Assembly: GCF_964340395.1 (NCBI RefSeq)
Contig: NC_135562.1
Span: forward strand, 23,592,173 to 23,656,172
Length of the DNA stretch: 64,000 nt
Origin: Glandiceps talaboti
Lineage: Eukaryota > Hemichordata > Enteropneusta > Spengelidae
Direction: 5' to 3'
Position 1 is the first letter of the stretch, and the number at the start of each line of letters is the position of its first letter. A program made the position numbers and the translations under genes. Shown here piece by piece: positions 24,460 through 35,452 of this stretch. The notes beneath the pieces were generated by a model, which saw only the letters and a list, made by a program, of their open reading frames with translations, did not search any database and was not told where the DNA came from.

Positions 24460-24603
24460 TTATGATACTTCAGTTGAACAGTATGGAGTGTTATGTGATA
24501 TATTGTCACTATGTGATGATCAGGAGAAGGACCAATACAAGAGAGCCTACTATCTGATACAGCTTGTCAAGTTATTGCATGCATCTGAAATGGAGTGTGA
24601 TTG
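24460..24603 (+). CDS. ESPL1: Separase (ESPL1) internal exon, third visible
   Basis: The acceptor is gtcatcag ending at 24459 and the donor is gttagt at 24604. The exon reads [20 protein letters not shown], then [20 protein letters not shown] and ASEMECD. In remembered human separase the corresponding stretch is FNIICDLLELSPEE and RATHLVELAQVLCYHDF. It begins with T completing Ser (AG|T) and ends with TG, which the exon at 55351 completes as TGC (Cys). A frame continues open past the donor only because a long TA microsatellite follows in the intron. Confidence 0.85.
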
Positions 24604-24643
24604 GTTAGTTATTTTATGGAGTTTGAAAAGGGTCTTTGCTGGT

Positions 24644-24890
<247 letters not shown>

Positions 24891-24894
24891 TATG

Positions 24895-25010
24895 CAGGGG
24901 TCGAAATAATGAAAAATTTCGCTTGTCCACTGGGCAAGTAGAAAACAAAAAGTACTTGCCCAAATCAAAAAGTGCTTGCCCATTCCAAATAGTGGGGTAT
25001 TTTTGTGTGG
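24895..25010 (+). repeat. 'CAGGGGTCGAAATAATG / cttgccc' repeat, left copy
   Basis: It begins with a 17-bp sequence found as an exact inverted copy at 30479-30495. Next come several palindromic words around acttgccc and gggcaagt. Its outer edge abuts the microsatellite, as does the inverted copy on the right. The two copies enclose the two-gene transposon. Confidence 0.7.
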
Positions 25011-25720
25011 CTTACAAATGCACTGTTGTGATTGATTGGGCTTTCTTTTGTTTATTATCAAAAAATGTCATTTTGAAAGTTTCTGTGGGTACTGAAAAGT
25101 TCTCCACACAATAAACAGGAGTCCTAGATAATATCAATTTTTATGGCCTAATTAATATTCATACTATAGCATAGCATACAATTTTTGTTCACTTGTAAAA
25201 AGTAGTTGTTAAAATAATTTTTTCAGCACTTTCATAAGCTATCAATATAAAAATTAACATTTATTTCAACACTGATGTAAAATCTTTCTAAGTATTTCCT
25301 TTTCCACCATGTCAATATATTTTCTTTCCTTCCTCATCCACACCAACTATTTTTCTCCCAGTATGATATGTTTATATTTTCCTAGTAGTATTTTCAAATA
25401 AAATGACTGTTGTAAAATTTGCAGTTGATTCAAACACCCAAAACCTGAAAAATAATGCTGTAATTTACTATTGATGAACAATATTCAATGAGTCACTGGT
25501 CACATTCCAGGTATGTTTTCTTGATAGAGTAAACAAAGTACGCCAAGGACAGCTGGTCCAGATTGTTTTACAGTGCTTTGAATCGAAGAATGAATGCTGA
25601 ACTACTGCAACATATTGATACATTACTCAACTTGTCCTGATGCATTGACATAAATTTAGTAATAGTAGTCACAACATTGCCTACACAGCGGAAAAGTTGA
25701 ATAACAGTTTACTTTGATGA
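25011..25720. other. Intronic DNA between repeat and two-gene transposon
   Basis: AT-rich. Around 25529-25598 a short frame reads VNKVRQGQLVQIVLQCFESK before a stop; it looks faintly protein-like but has no supported splice partner. Confidence 0.35.
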
Positions 25721-25777
25721 TGCCGCCGAACCGGCGCGCAATTGCTCATTGTTGCAAATAAAACTAAAACATACTAG
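25721..25777 (+). repeat. Left inverted end of the two-gene transposon (partial)
   Basis: It contains TGCCGCCGAACCGGCGCGCA and AAACATACTAG. The two blocks are 46 bp apart here and 37 bp apart in the right end, so the ends have indels. The ATG of the plus-strand gene lies 87 bp further in, so the promoter probably lies in or next to this end. Confidence 0.5.
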
Positions 25778-25863
25778 AAAAAGGCGGGCTTTAGTAACTT
25801 TCACCTCGCTAACCTACGTGGAGAACGCCAGAACACATTTATTCCAGCGCAGTTGTCAACGTC

Positions 25864-26655
25864 ATGGCTGAATACTTGTTTAAAATCCATTTCTCATATT
25901 ACTATGAGGAACGAATCGTACCTGTGTACGTTCGTGAGGAGGACTTCCTCGCTATGTCCTACCGAAACTTTGTCAACTTTATAACTGATCAAGTGGAGTA
26001 TTTGAAGAGAATGCAGGTAGTACGAATACAAATAGAAGATGAGGAAAAACAGCGTGTTGATTTACCATGCAATGATCGATTCAAACAGTTTGTAGGAGAT
26101 ATACTACGATCTAAGAGTGGCATTCCACGTGCTAAACTATACGTTGTCGACGGTACTTCACCATCTACATCTGCAAAGCGGCCATCGTCTAAATTTGGTA
26201 CATCGCGTGCTGATGTCACATGTAATATGGCTGATGGTGATGCAACGTCGACAAATAGGAAACGCCGTCTAGACTATAGCCCGTCGGCTAGCTCTGACCA
26301 CACCGGAAAATCAATCCAAAGTTGTGGCCCTGGATCACAGCGTCTAAAACCATCACAGGCACCAACGATGGAAGATCGTAAAGTCGAGATGGAAGAAAAA
26401 CTAGCCATGATGACGCAGAAAAAAATATTCCTCGAACGCGAGTTGAGTGACATGAAGACGCCACCACCACCTTTAGCTGTTTTACCGCTACCTGGTTTGA
26501 AACCCGTAGAAGCTACATGTAGGACCTGCCATCACCGTGGACATAAAGAAAGTGGTAATAGGAACCGACAAGAGTGTTGTTACGAGCCTTGTCCAGGTTT
26601 TATGTACTGTGGTATCAAAGATAAACATAAAGATCATATGGAGTCTGTACGGCAG
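25864..26655 (+). CDS. Zinc-cluster protein of unknown function, exon 1 (264 aa)
   Basis: First coding exon of a 517-aa protein. The start ATG (gtcATGg) is in good context. Residues 1-100 form a compact acidic/basic domain beginning MAEYLFKIHFSYYYEERIVP. Residues 100-170 are Ser/Thr-rich with a basic NRKRR patch that could be a nuclear signal. Residues 175-200 look coiled-coil. Residues 219-258 are a Cys/His cluster (C219, C222, H224, H227, C238, C239, C243, C249, H255, H258) likely to bind zinc. The exon ends CGG CAG before donor gtgagt at 26656, phase 0. Similar Cys/His modules occur in unnamed proteins of marine invertebrates in my memory, but I cannot name the family. Its placement facing a transposase suggests an accessory protein of a transposon. 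Confidence 0.75.
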
Positions 26656-27119
26656 GTGAGTTCCCTTAATACACGAACTGATGTTACCGATACATTGTAA
26701 ATATGCACTCTCCCCCATTACATATATATACTGAGATGAAGACACATGTTAGCCATGATCGATGTGGGTTGATTTCACTAATGCATCCATGATTTACCGT
26801 ATGATAAAAACATACATTGACATTTGTTTATCATGAACTGTTTATGCTTGTCTACCGGTTGAATTCGAATGCGGTTCTGTACATGTTTATAGTATATCAC
26901 ATTCAGTTGTAATAATTATGGTCCTTGTCACTATTTTTAAAAAATCCTGTTGTGAGTGGAAATTTCTAGTAGTAGTTCTGAGATCGACAGAGATCAAAAG
27001 TTTTTGGATGATGATCCGCTGATCACAAACTACCAGATTTACTTTTGAAAATAAAAAAGGACTCCATCAACAATACATACACATCGTAATGTTTCTCTCG
27101 ATTTTATTTTTTCCCTCAG

Positions 27120-27881
27120 AAAGAAAAAGAAATCAAACTGGTCAAAGACAAGGTTAGGGAGACCGAAGCAGAAATACAGAACGTAAAGCTGTTTATTACT
27201 AAAAATCAAACACAGTTTACCAGAGTGGTGAAGCCTCGCTTGCATAAACTCTACCCGGAGAAGTACGCTGGATTACAAGGGCGCTCTAAACTGATGAAAG
27301 ATGTGTGTTTATTGAAAGTTGCACTAGATGGGAAGTTACCTCCACCTGATCTCAACGATGCCGTTGAATTTCCGAGGTTGCTAGCAAAGGGAAAGGAGAA
27401 AACTTCAGAGTATTCTACTGGATTATCGCCTGAAGAATATGAAGAGATTTCACCTAGTGTTGTAAACAAAGTGAGAGAAACCTCGCCAATAAAGTCTGTC
27501 GTCTCTTCAAATCTTAGCGGGAAAGATTTTACTACAAATAACTTATCAAGTTTTGGCTCCGGAGCGCCACTTCCTCCCTTTGCTCCTCCACCACTACCCA
27601 TGTCACCGTTTATCCCCCAGACCCCATGGTTTGGGAGTACTTACCCATTTATGAGTCCATGGCCATTTCAGCATGCAGTGAGACAGCCGCTCGGCACGAT
27701 AGTGGCTAGCAATGAACGACAAGTTACCTCCACAATAACCAGCCCTACTCAGGTATACACCACACCGGTATCGACACCAGTCGTTGTTACTACTGCTAGC
27801 ATTGTGATTAACAATAACGGTACCAACGCTCCAATACATGATGACAATGAACTAAGTAGTACTGTCAATGTACATTTGTAG
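27120..27881 (+). CDS. Zinc-cluster protein of unknown function, exon 2 (253 aa, stop)
   Basis: The acceptor ttttttccctcag ends at 27119; phase 0 joins exon 1. It opens with a charged helix (KKEKEIKLVKDKVRETEAEI) that probably extends the coiled coil. A region containing VVKPRLHKLYPEKYAG follows, then a long low-complexity tail rich in Pro, Ser and Thr (PPLPMSPFIPQTPW). The stop TAG is at 27879-27881. The intron is 464 bp. The reading frame is intact through both exons, which argues for a recent insertion or selection. AATAAA at about 28042 and at 28451 are possible poly(A) signals. Confidence 0.75.
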   Translation, partial: KEKEIKLVKDKVRETEAEIQNVKLFITKNQTQFTRVVKPRLHKLYPEKYAGLQGRSKLMKDVCLLKVALDGKLPPPDLNDAVEFPRLLAKGKEKTSEYSTGLSPEEYEEISPSVVNKVRETSPIKSVVSSNLSGKDFTTNNLSSFGSGAPLPPFAPPPLPMSPFIPQTPWFGSTYPFMSPWPFQHAVRQPLGTIVASNERQVTSTITSPTQVYTTPVSTPVVVTTASIVINNNGTNAPIHDDNELSSTVNVHL

Positions 27882-28450
27882 TGACTACCAACACAGCAGT
27901 AAATGTTCACAACAGCTAAGGACAAAGTCAGTTACTAAAACCAGGTTAAATTATCTTCAATCATTTATCACTTGTTTATTTTAAATTCACATTGATCGAA
28001 CAGAATGATTTACATTGTATTTCCATGGTTATTATAGAGTAATAAATTGTTTTTACTTGGACAACTAGTACTCATCTGAAGTTAGACCTATGGATGATTG
28101 TCAAGAACACTTTCATGCTATTCCACACTGGTAATAAATGAAGGAACATGTTACTGTTCGTGTGTACAGTTCAGTATAATGTCCAGAAACAGTATATTCT
28201 ACATGCTTTGTAAAGAAAGTGAAAGTAGAGTAGTACTACATGTATTGTTAAAACAAAGTTGGATAGTATCAGTATAGATTTTTTCTCACTGATCTACATA
28301 GTTGGTTTGTAAAAAAAATAACTGGAAAAGACTAAAAAGTTAAATTTGTTATACTAGTTGACATTTTTCACCGCTTTTCATGTTTGTTTCCACAGGGACA
28401 TGACTGTATGGCGTTCAAACTGACATGTTTTTGTGACAGTTCTGATTTAC

Positions 28451-28465
28451 AATAAATGATTTATT
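28451..28465. terminator. Back-to-back poly(A) signals between convergent genes
   Basis: AATAAA on plus (28451-28456) and AATAAA on minus (28460-28465) are separated by three bases. They could end transcripts from the zinc-cluster gene and from the transposase. This is an inference from the motifs only. Confidence 0.35.
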
Positions 28466-28577
28466 GAAAAAGCAGGTGACTATAGTATCATGTGTGTACT
28501 ACAATGACCAGTGTGTAATAGTATACAGTAGTCAATAATAGTAGCTTATCAACAGCCATTTTAAATGTTTTGTGTAA

Positions 28578-28628
28578 AACATGTATGTATGTATGTATGT
28601 ATGTATGTATGTATGTATGTATGTATGT

Positions 28629-28668
<40 letters not shown>

Positions 28669-28700
28669 ACCTATGTATGTATGTATGTATGTATGTGTAT
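28578..28700. repeat. (TATG)n/(TG)n microsatellite
   Basis: ATGT tetranucleotides interrupted by a TG run. It lies inside the two-gene element, between the genes. Confidence 0.95.
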
Positions 28701-29022
28701 GTTGTGTACATGTAGTATTGTTTGTATTTTATATACATGTTTGACCTACTTTTTTGTAAGCTAAATAAAGTAAATAATTTTGCATGGGCCCCTTGTAGAA
28801 TATAATCCTGATAAACTGTAGAAGAAATCTGCAGAATTCTGTATACAGTATAGATATCTTTTGGCAATTACGAAATACTATTTTTGTAATTATGTCAATC
28901 AATTTTCAAAACCCCAATAGTTTATGTTCAAACCACATTTGAAAAACCATAATTATCTCATGACTTGCACTATGTCTAATAAATAATTTACAATGTTCAG
29001 TTCAAGTTATCGTCATTATAGT

Positions 29023-30099
29023 TTAAACATATCCACAGTCTTCAGCAAAAGCACGACAGGCCCCAGGTGTAATCCTTTGAATGGCATCAGCGACAGCAAG
29101 CTCTGTGAAACGGTATGAGTACTCTTGGTTTTCTCGTAATACACATTTAATTAGTCGAAAACAGAGTTCGCAGACATTATATTCGGGATTATATGGTGGT
29201 TGGAAAAGCAGACGAACACCTCGCTGCCCTAGCATGTGATGAAGGTACGGTTCGACGAATCTTGCATGGTGGAAACCACAGTTGTCCATAATGACGCAAT
29301 CTCCAGGTGCCAGACACTGATTTCCAAAGTCATCCTCAAAACCCATTGCTTCAAGGAAAAAATTGATCATCTCTAATCCATTGGAAGGGCCTAAAAGGAT
29401 ATCAGAATGGTCGACGCCTGACGTACCAATAAGTAAATTTATTGTGAATGTTGCATTTGACGAGTGTCTCTGAATTTCGACTGCCAGTTGGCCGATAACT
29501 GCATGTCCATAAATTTGATTACCTGTAGTACGAATAACAGCAGATTCATCAAACCAATGTAGTTGGTCAGCACGATAATCCGAGACAATTTCCATGAAAT
29601 CCATTCGCCGTTCTTCGTTCTGTGGTGTTGTAGATTCGGCTGGTACACTACTTAGTTTCTTGCGCGACATGTTTAGATAGTTGGTGACACCACGATGAAT
29701 TGTTGATATACATGGAACTTCGTCCGCGGTGAAAATATTGTCGTCCACCAGTTTCCGTTGTATTTCTCGTAGGTATATACTAGGTCGTTCTGTTTTATAG
29801 AATTCAATGTGTTGCAAGATGTCATCATTCAACTGCCGTCTATATGTGTTGATGCGTTTTCCCACCGCAATTTCGCCAGTTGACACTAATTTCTTACATA
29901 TGTTGTAAGCTGTGCCTTTCGACACACCAGTCTGCTGGGCTATATTGCCAAATGAGTTCCCATTTATAAATAATTCAGCAATTCTCGATCGTACGCTAAA
30001 TGGGGTTGGAAACCCCCGTTTATTCAATGACATCGTCACAGCTAGACGTACAAAGTGGTGTCTAACAACGGCAACCTCGATAACTGTAAGAGGCGCCAA
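29023..30099 (-). CDS. IS630/Tc1/mariner-superfamily DDE transposase (358 aa)
   Basis: A cut-and-paste transposase, intact from ATG at 30099 to stop. Residues 35-75 form a helix-turn-helix (SVRSRIAELFINGNSFGNIA then QQTGVSKGTAYNICKK), the DNA-binding region usual in this superfamily. The RNase-H-like catalytic domain shows D184 in LHWFDESAV, D272 in CVIMDNCGFHH and E311 in YNPEYNVCE. There are 38 residues between the second Asp and the Glu (DD38E), more than the DD34D/E of classic mariner and Tc1. The length is normal for the family. A second possible start is Met23 (MSLNKRGF). No stops or frameshifts are seen, so the protein could be functional. It lies antisense to the separase intron and convergent to the zinc-cluster gene. 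Confidence 0.9.
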   Translation of the reverse strand: MAPLTVIEVAVVRHHFVRLAVTMSLNKRGFPTPFSVRSRIAELFINGNSFGNIAQQTGVSKGTAYNICKKLVSTGEIAVGKRINTYRRQLNDDILQHIEFYKTERPSIYLREIQRKLVDDNIFTADEVPCISTIHRGVTNYLNMSRKKLSSVPAESTTPQNEERRMDFMEIVSDYRADQLHWFDESAVIRTTGNQIYGHAVIGQLAVEIQRHSSNATFTINLLIGTSGVDHSDILLGPSNGLEMINFFLEAMGFEDDFGNQCLAPGDCVIMDNCGFHHARFVEPYLHHMLGQRGVRLLFQPPYNPEYNVCELCFRLIKCVLRENQEYSYRFTELAVADAIQRITPGACRAFAEDCGYV

Positions 30100-30114
30100 A
30101 TTTGAAATTTGTTA

Positions 30115-30162
30115 CTAGTATGTTTGAAGTTATCAGTTGTACTTACGCGCACTATTGCGGCA
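30115..30162 (-). repeat. Right inverted end of the two-gene transposon (partial)
   Basis: In reverse complement it reads TGCCGCAATAGTGCGCGTAA and later AAACATACTAG, matching the left end with indels. It lies immediately upstream of the transposase start. Confidence 0.5.
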
Positions 30163-30404
30163 CGTCTTTGATCTGACCCTACCAAATTTTGTACAAAGAC
30201 ACAGACCTACTTAGGTGATGTATCAATATGTTACAGTAGTTCGTCTTCTCAATATTGCTACAATGTTATAATTTTCCAGACTTGTTGGCACCATGGTTAT
30301 ACAATGTATCCAAAGCCCTATCAGACATGTGTAGTGTCTGATAAGTACAGCATGAACACAGGCAAAAACACATCCCTGATCAAAAATCATAAGAAATTCT
30401 CCTT

Positions 30405-30495
30405 GCCCCTTGGGACAAGTACTTTTCAAAACAACTTGCCCAAGCCTTCAAATCACTTGCCCAGGGCAAGTAAAAGGCCATTATTTCGACCCCTG
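30405..30495 (-). repeat. 'CAGGGGTCGAAATAATG / cttgccc' repeat, right copy
   Basis: Inverted partner of 24895-25010: the 17-bp end (30479-30495) is exact, and the inner part has acttgccc and cagggcaagt palindromes at lower identity. Confidence 0.7.
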
Positions 30496-30497
<2 letters not shown>

Positions 30498-30528
<31 letters not shown>

Positions 30529-30566
30529 TGTATGTATGTATGTATGTATGTATGTATGTATGTATG

Positions 30567-30605
<39 letters not shown>

Positions 30606-30625
30606 ATGTATGTATGTATGTATGT

Positions 30626-30716
<91 letters not shown>
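30498..30716. repeat. (TATG)n(TG)n(TATG)n(TA)n compound microsatellite
   Basis: It borders the right cttgccc repeat, mirroring the left side at 24645-24890. Confidence 0.95.
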
Positions 30717-30719
<3 letters not shown>

Positions 30720-32550
30720 CTATCTGAGGATTAGGGGGAATATACATGCGGAAAAAATCTACCATAGGGGGAAATCATCTTTAGGGAGAAAATTTTGTTT
30801 CCCCTTAACGTTTTGAGATTATGATTCAATACTTTCCGATGTGCCTCTTGAAGTGTTAAAGATTGACACAACAGGGAATGATAATACAATCTCATATATC
30901 AGGTTTCAACCACAGGAACTGATTTAAATTGGTGATATCAGGGACTCCAAAATCGACAGTTTATATGTTCGATGCATAAAAAGTCAACCATGGGGGGAAG
31001 TGAGGTTTTTTTAAATTTAAATCTTAATTTTCATATAATATCTGTATTATCTCTCCACATACATGTTACCGAGACTCAAACGGACATATTCGCCAAGTCT
31101 CGAGGATTATTGTTAATTTTTACGCCCAAAAACCAAAATATATAGTGATTGGGCCCTTCTAAAATTGCTCCTCAGAAGTTATATATTTGACAATGCGCTG
31201 AAAACTTCTGTTTGCTACATCGAACGTAAATTGTCACGTGACTTACAGTTGTCGCGTCAGATTCAGTCCGTGGTGGAGTGCAGAGCTCGGCTGACCACAG
31301 TGATTGAGTGAAGAACTTTTTCAGTAAGTATCATTCCAAAATTGTAAGTATAATTCCCCTTTTTTGGAGAAATTTGGTAGTTTATTATGATAGTTCTAAG
31401 CTAAAAAGATTATTCAGTCAGAAGTCAAATCATGTCTGCAGTCGGTCGGACATTGTTGAACACCACTGCCTCATTCTTCGTAATGTAGTATTTTACTGTT
31501 TCAAAGCCAATATTTCGTAACCTCTTTTTGAAATACAAACCCCAATACTATCAAAACAAAAGTATATGGTTTGGCTGTGTGACGAAAATATTCTGGCAGA
31601 AATGAAGTTATTTAATTCTAGATCGATTGAGAAAATGTCCGTCGCTTCAAAATGAAACTTGTAAACTGGATGCCCCCTTGTACTAGTAGTTGTACAGTAT
31701 AAAGCATATCTTTGTTTTGAAGCCTTGCATCTTGGACATTTTTTCCTTCAAAGCCCAATGAATATAATTTAATCTTGATTAAAACAATTTAACTTTTATT
31801 TCGGTCACATATATTTATGATGCGTCTAAAACCTGAGTTTCGTATCGTATCCAACATGGCGGGCACAGTGCAAGGGGCAGGTGGGCCGGGTGTCCGAAGT
31901 TTTAAAATTAAGTTGCGCGGTATACTTACAAAATTGTTGAAAGTATAAGTTTTTTAACATTTTTTCACTGGATTTGTTTATGAGCTGTAAGTCGAAAATA
32001 CTTTTCACTCAGAAATAAAGTCTTGTTCGATTTGAGAACGATTGAAAAAAGAAATCCCGATCGTCTGGACCCCGGGGCCTGAACAACATTATAATATGTT
32101 GTACATTGGCCGCCATCGTATCGTCCGTAAATAAATTTTGGTGTTGAATTTTGCATTTGTTCGAAAATCAATAGCATTCCCTCAAAATTCTAGTTTAATT
32201 TTTGAATCAAATGATGTTTATAGCTATTTCGGTTGAATACTAGGTATGATCAATGTCAGCGCAATAGGTAATCGTCAAATTGTTATCAGCTGTTATCGTT
32301 CAGTACAACGTCAAACTGTACGCCGGCGTACACCGTACAATTCATTGATTGAGTATCAGTTTTCTCCAAAATGTGGGGGGGGGGGGGGAATCTTTGTACT
32401 TTTTAAGGTCTAAAGACATCGTTAGAAGAAAGTGATACGGTAATATCGAAATCGTTAAATCTGGTAATCGGTAGTTGTCCCGTTTCTAGACGGTTTTCTT
32501 ACTACTACTGCTAGTACTGTACTTACGATATGCGTAAGTTCGTTCACCGC
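30717..32550. other. 1.8 kb of intronic DNA, possible promoter-like segments
   Basis: The start has aggggg/ccccct words like those at 54440-54780. A GC-richer stretch near 31220-31330 (cacgtgac, then a taagtatc donor-like site) could be an old first exon or promoter, but no coding frame follows. Poly-G at 32372-32387. Confidence 0.3.
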
Positions 32551-32614
32551 TAAATGGTTTTATTCTTGTCTATGACGGTCCTAATACAGAACAATGATGT
32601 TATTATAGGGATTG

Positions 32615-32720
32615 GCGATATTCTTATAAAATCGGTAGCGATGTCATTTCCACAGTCACACACTGTGTTGTGTGTGTGACTGTGGAAATGACATCGCTAC
32701 CGATTTTATAAGAATATCGC
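32615..32720. repeat. 106-bp near-perfect palindrome
   Basis: Arms of 49 bp (gcgatattcttataaaatcg ... to ...cagtcacacac and its complement) surround the 8-base centre tgtgttgt. The left arm overlaps the left 96-bp inverted repeat; the right arm sits 122 bp before the ATG at 32843. DNA of this kind is prone to cruciform formation and deletion, so its survival suggests it is young. Confidence 0.95.
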
Positions 32721-32842
32721 TCGCAGAGTGACCTTTGTTGTTGACTCTGTTAGTTTGTTGGTGATTTGTTTGTGCCATACTGGAGTTCAGAGTCGAGTGA
32801 CGCTTGAACTTTTGAAGCTTTTCGTCCCTCCTGCTATCAGAC

Positions 32843-33088
32843 ATGGTGTCGCGACATGTCGAACGTCGAATGCACAATTTAGATAAAGTTATGGATGTCC
32901 CGATATATCTTGGTTATGACAAAGTTGATAGTATCTGTGAGACAATAGACTCGAAGGAAGAGTTGGACAGAATTCTTCGTGAACAGCATAAGTTTGCCAG
33001 GTCACAGGGCTCGCCATCAGAAGAACACGTGTTAATATTAAATAACAACAACAACAAAGGTATAACTGGATTGCCAACTCCATGGAGG
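32843..33088 (+). CDS. Short reading frame or first exon, unknown product
   Basis: The ATG after the palindrome reads MVSRHVERRMHNLDKVMDVP, then IYLGYDKVDSICETIDSKEE, and ends near TGLPTPW. A possible donor ggag|gtaaaa is at 33089. The peptide is charged and protein-like but of no family I recognise. Downstream (33190-33470) acidic coding-like stretches (DVDADDGGGG..., NTEGEGDDDD) are broken by stops and frame changes, so the gene is probably decaying. Confidence 0.35.
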
Positions 33089-33216
33089 TAAAAGGAATAG
33101 TATGCACAATATTAACAAGGTACCTCCATGCCAACTCCAACACAAACATCAACTTCTAATGAGTGCCAGCAAAAGAAGTATTGAGACGTACCATATACTG
33201 ATGTAGATGCTGATGA

Positions 33217-33257
33217 TGGTGGTGGTGGTGGTGGTGGTGGTGGTGGTGGTGGTGGTG
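33217..33257. repeat. (GGT)n microsatellite
   Basis: Encodes a poly-Gly run in the plus frame; it may once have been part of the decaying gene around it. Confidence 0.9.
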
Positions 33258-33531
33258 ATTTAGTTTTGAATGTAATAGAGAACACGGACAGTGAGACTTG
33301 TACTGACTTAATTAAGTAGTACCAGTGAGTCAGATGAGTGACACTGATAATGGCAATACTGAAGGTGAAGGTGATGACGATGATGATGATGATGACAATG
33401 ATATCAGGAACTTTTACAAGTGACCAGATCAGGCAGAGTATGCACAACATGGAAAGCATGTTTTAGATACTAACTAGATTGTGTGTGGTTATAAGAGAAA
33501 GGTAACTAGCTAGTCTTTCACTGTTTGTCAC

Positions 33532-33587
33532 TTTACATGTACAAATATTGCTTTCTAATACAGAGTCATAATCCTTTAATTTGTATG
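33532..33587. repeat. 56-bp target-site duplication, left copy
   Basis: tttacatgtacaaatattgc onwards to ttgtatg; 54 of 56 bases match 35397-35452. The two copies flank the truncated LINE. Confidence 0.9.
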
Positions 33588-35396
33588 AATGAATAAATGT
33601 TTTATTCGTATAATATTAGGCCACCGGCCTTTATGTACAAAACTTTATAAACCAAAAGTTGTACAGTTGTTTACCGTCATCCAGATTTTTCAATCATTTC
33701 AGCTCTTTTCTGAAAAGCAAAGTGAACATAACATGAGAGTTGTCTAATTAAATGTTCATGTTTTGTTGATAATAGTATTAAGAACTTAAATACATTTTGT
33801 AGAGCAGGTGGGTCGAAGAAATAATCTGGAATGTACTTCCTTCGTATGTCATCATATGTAGGACAGACCAGACAAAAATGATATTCATCTTCAATTGTTC
33901 CATTTTGACAGAAAGGACACACTCGATCACTTCTAGGGGGTTTTGTTCTTTCCCATCTACAGTTTTCAATTTGTAGCTGATGAGATGACGTACGAAGGCG
34001 ACAGAGTGCATAGCGGAACACTTTTTTGTCCACTACGTCTAGGTAAATCTCATATGATAGGTCAATAAAGATTTGAAATTACAATACATGTCTAGTTTAG
34101 AGGTTTCTAACATTTCACTGTGTATTAGTTGACTATTGATATCCTTGCACCTGTCCTTGAATATATTGATAAAACTATTTTCATTTCCAACACCCTGTGT
34201 CTGCCATACTTCACTAAAACCAAAACAACATAACAAGTGTTTGACGTCAAGGGCCCAACAATTTACATCATTTTCAGCCGTTCCGTACTGATACTTATAG
34301 CATAGAGACAGGATGCGGTCTGGTTTCAAATTTAACAACTTAAACCAATACTTGATTATTTTGATTTGTCTGGTAACAATTAATTGTAAACGACCGGTTT
34401 CAGGAAGGGAAGCACAGTTTGGCGTATGTCGATTTAAACCCAATATGTAACGTAGAAATTTACTATGGACACGTTCAATGTCAGTTTCTTTATGAAAACC
34501 CCAAATCTCTGCTGCATAGTTGAGTATCTGTGATATTTTTCCATCAAAAACTTTAAGCGCGGCATTGACTGGTATGTCTCCAAGTTTAGCCAGTTGGTTT
34601 TGAACAGTAAACATAGCTTTGCTTGCTTGAAGTGCAAGGGTTTTCTGAGCTAAATACCATTTGCCGCTACTCGACATAATGATTCCGAAGTATTTATAAA
34701 AAGGGACAACGTCAAGTTTGTGCCCATCTAAGAACCATTTCTCAGTTTTCTTAATTATCCCACCTTGTTAAATACAATAATTTTAGTTTTGGCATGATTT
34801 ACATTTAGGAGCCAACGTTTACAATACATGGACAATTTATTTAATAATCTTTGCAGCCCAACGACGGTATCACTCATTAAGACCAGATCGTCTACAAATA
34901 GTAATAGCCACAAATTTAGGCCAGCAATATAGACTCCGGCAGATTTTTCGGTTTGTAGTTCTCTTTCGATGTCATTTACAAAAAAGCAAAATAAAAGTGG
35001 GGATATAACAGACCCCTGTTTAAGCCACAATTACAATGAAAGAAGTTAGTCAAACCATGAGGTGTTCGAACACAAGCTTGAACATTGCTATACATTGACA
35101 TTAAAGTACGAAAGTAATTTCCCTTCATACCAGATTTGAATAACTTATAGAAGAGTAGATAGTGTTGTACCCTATCAAAGGCTTTTTCAAAATCGACTTA
35201 CGCACAAAACATTCTTCCTTTGGGTTTAGCTAAATAATCTGTAATAATAGTATTAAGAATAAATATATTATCTATTGCACTTCGCTATTTCTTAAAGGCT
35301 GATTGTAGTTCGATGATAGGACCGTTTTCATTTAACCATAAATCCTGTCTCTTATATAAAATGGAACAAAATATCTTGCCAATAACGGGAGGTAAA
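33588..35396 (-). pseudogene. 5'-truncated LINE (reverse transcriptase) relic
   Basis: A non-LTR retrotransposon on the minus strand. From 5' to 3' it shows reverse-transcriptase pieces: SAIDNIFILNTII, VDFEKAFDRVQH, GLKQGSVISPLLFCFFVNDI and LLFVDDLVLMSD (FVDD catalytic box). A thumb/connection region and a C-terminal Cys-rich motif (CPFCQNGTIEDEYHFCLVCP) follow. In-frame stops and a frameshift near 35030 break the ORF, so it is dead. The endonuclease part is missing (5' truncation). The 3' end is an ATTC-rich tail next to 33588. Perfect placement between 56-bp direct repeats shows insertion by target-primed reverse transcription. Confidence 0.9.
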
Positions 35397-35452
35397 TTTA
35401 CATGTACAAATATTGCTTTCTAATACAGAGTCAAAATCTTTTAATTTGTATG
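35397..35452. repeat. 56-bp target-site duplication, right copy
   Basis: Matches 33532-33587 with two substitutions. Confidence 0.9.

Larger units (their letters stand above)
25721..30162. mobile_element. Two-gene transposon with IS630/Tc1/mariner-type transposase
   Basis: The minimal unit is bounded by partly conserved inverted ends. TGCCGC...GCGCG..AA at 25721 matches the reverse complement of 30157-30162 and neighbours, and AAACATACTAG at 25767-25777 is repeated inverted at 30115-30125. A further GGCG/GCGCC match lies inside. Two intact genes start just inside the two ends and point at each other: a two-exon zinc-cluster protein (plus) and a DDE transposase (minus). Facing AATAAA signals (28451-28456 plus, 28460-28465 minus) lie between them. 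That both genes belong to one element is an inference from this layout; the outermost ends and target duplication were not resolved. Confidence 0.55.

Noticed and set aside
25529-25600. Short protein-like stretch VNKVRQGQLVQIVLQCFESK
   Set aside because: No acceptor/donor pair joins it in phase to separase or to the gene at 25864; kept only as a note.
30304-30816. 170-codon frame on the plus strand
   Set aside because: Almost entirely microsatellite translation with no start or splice support.
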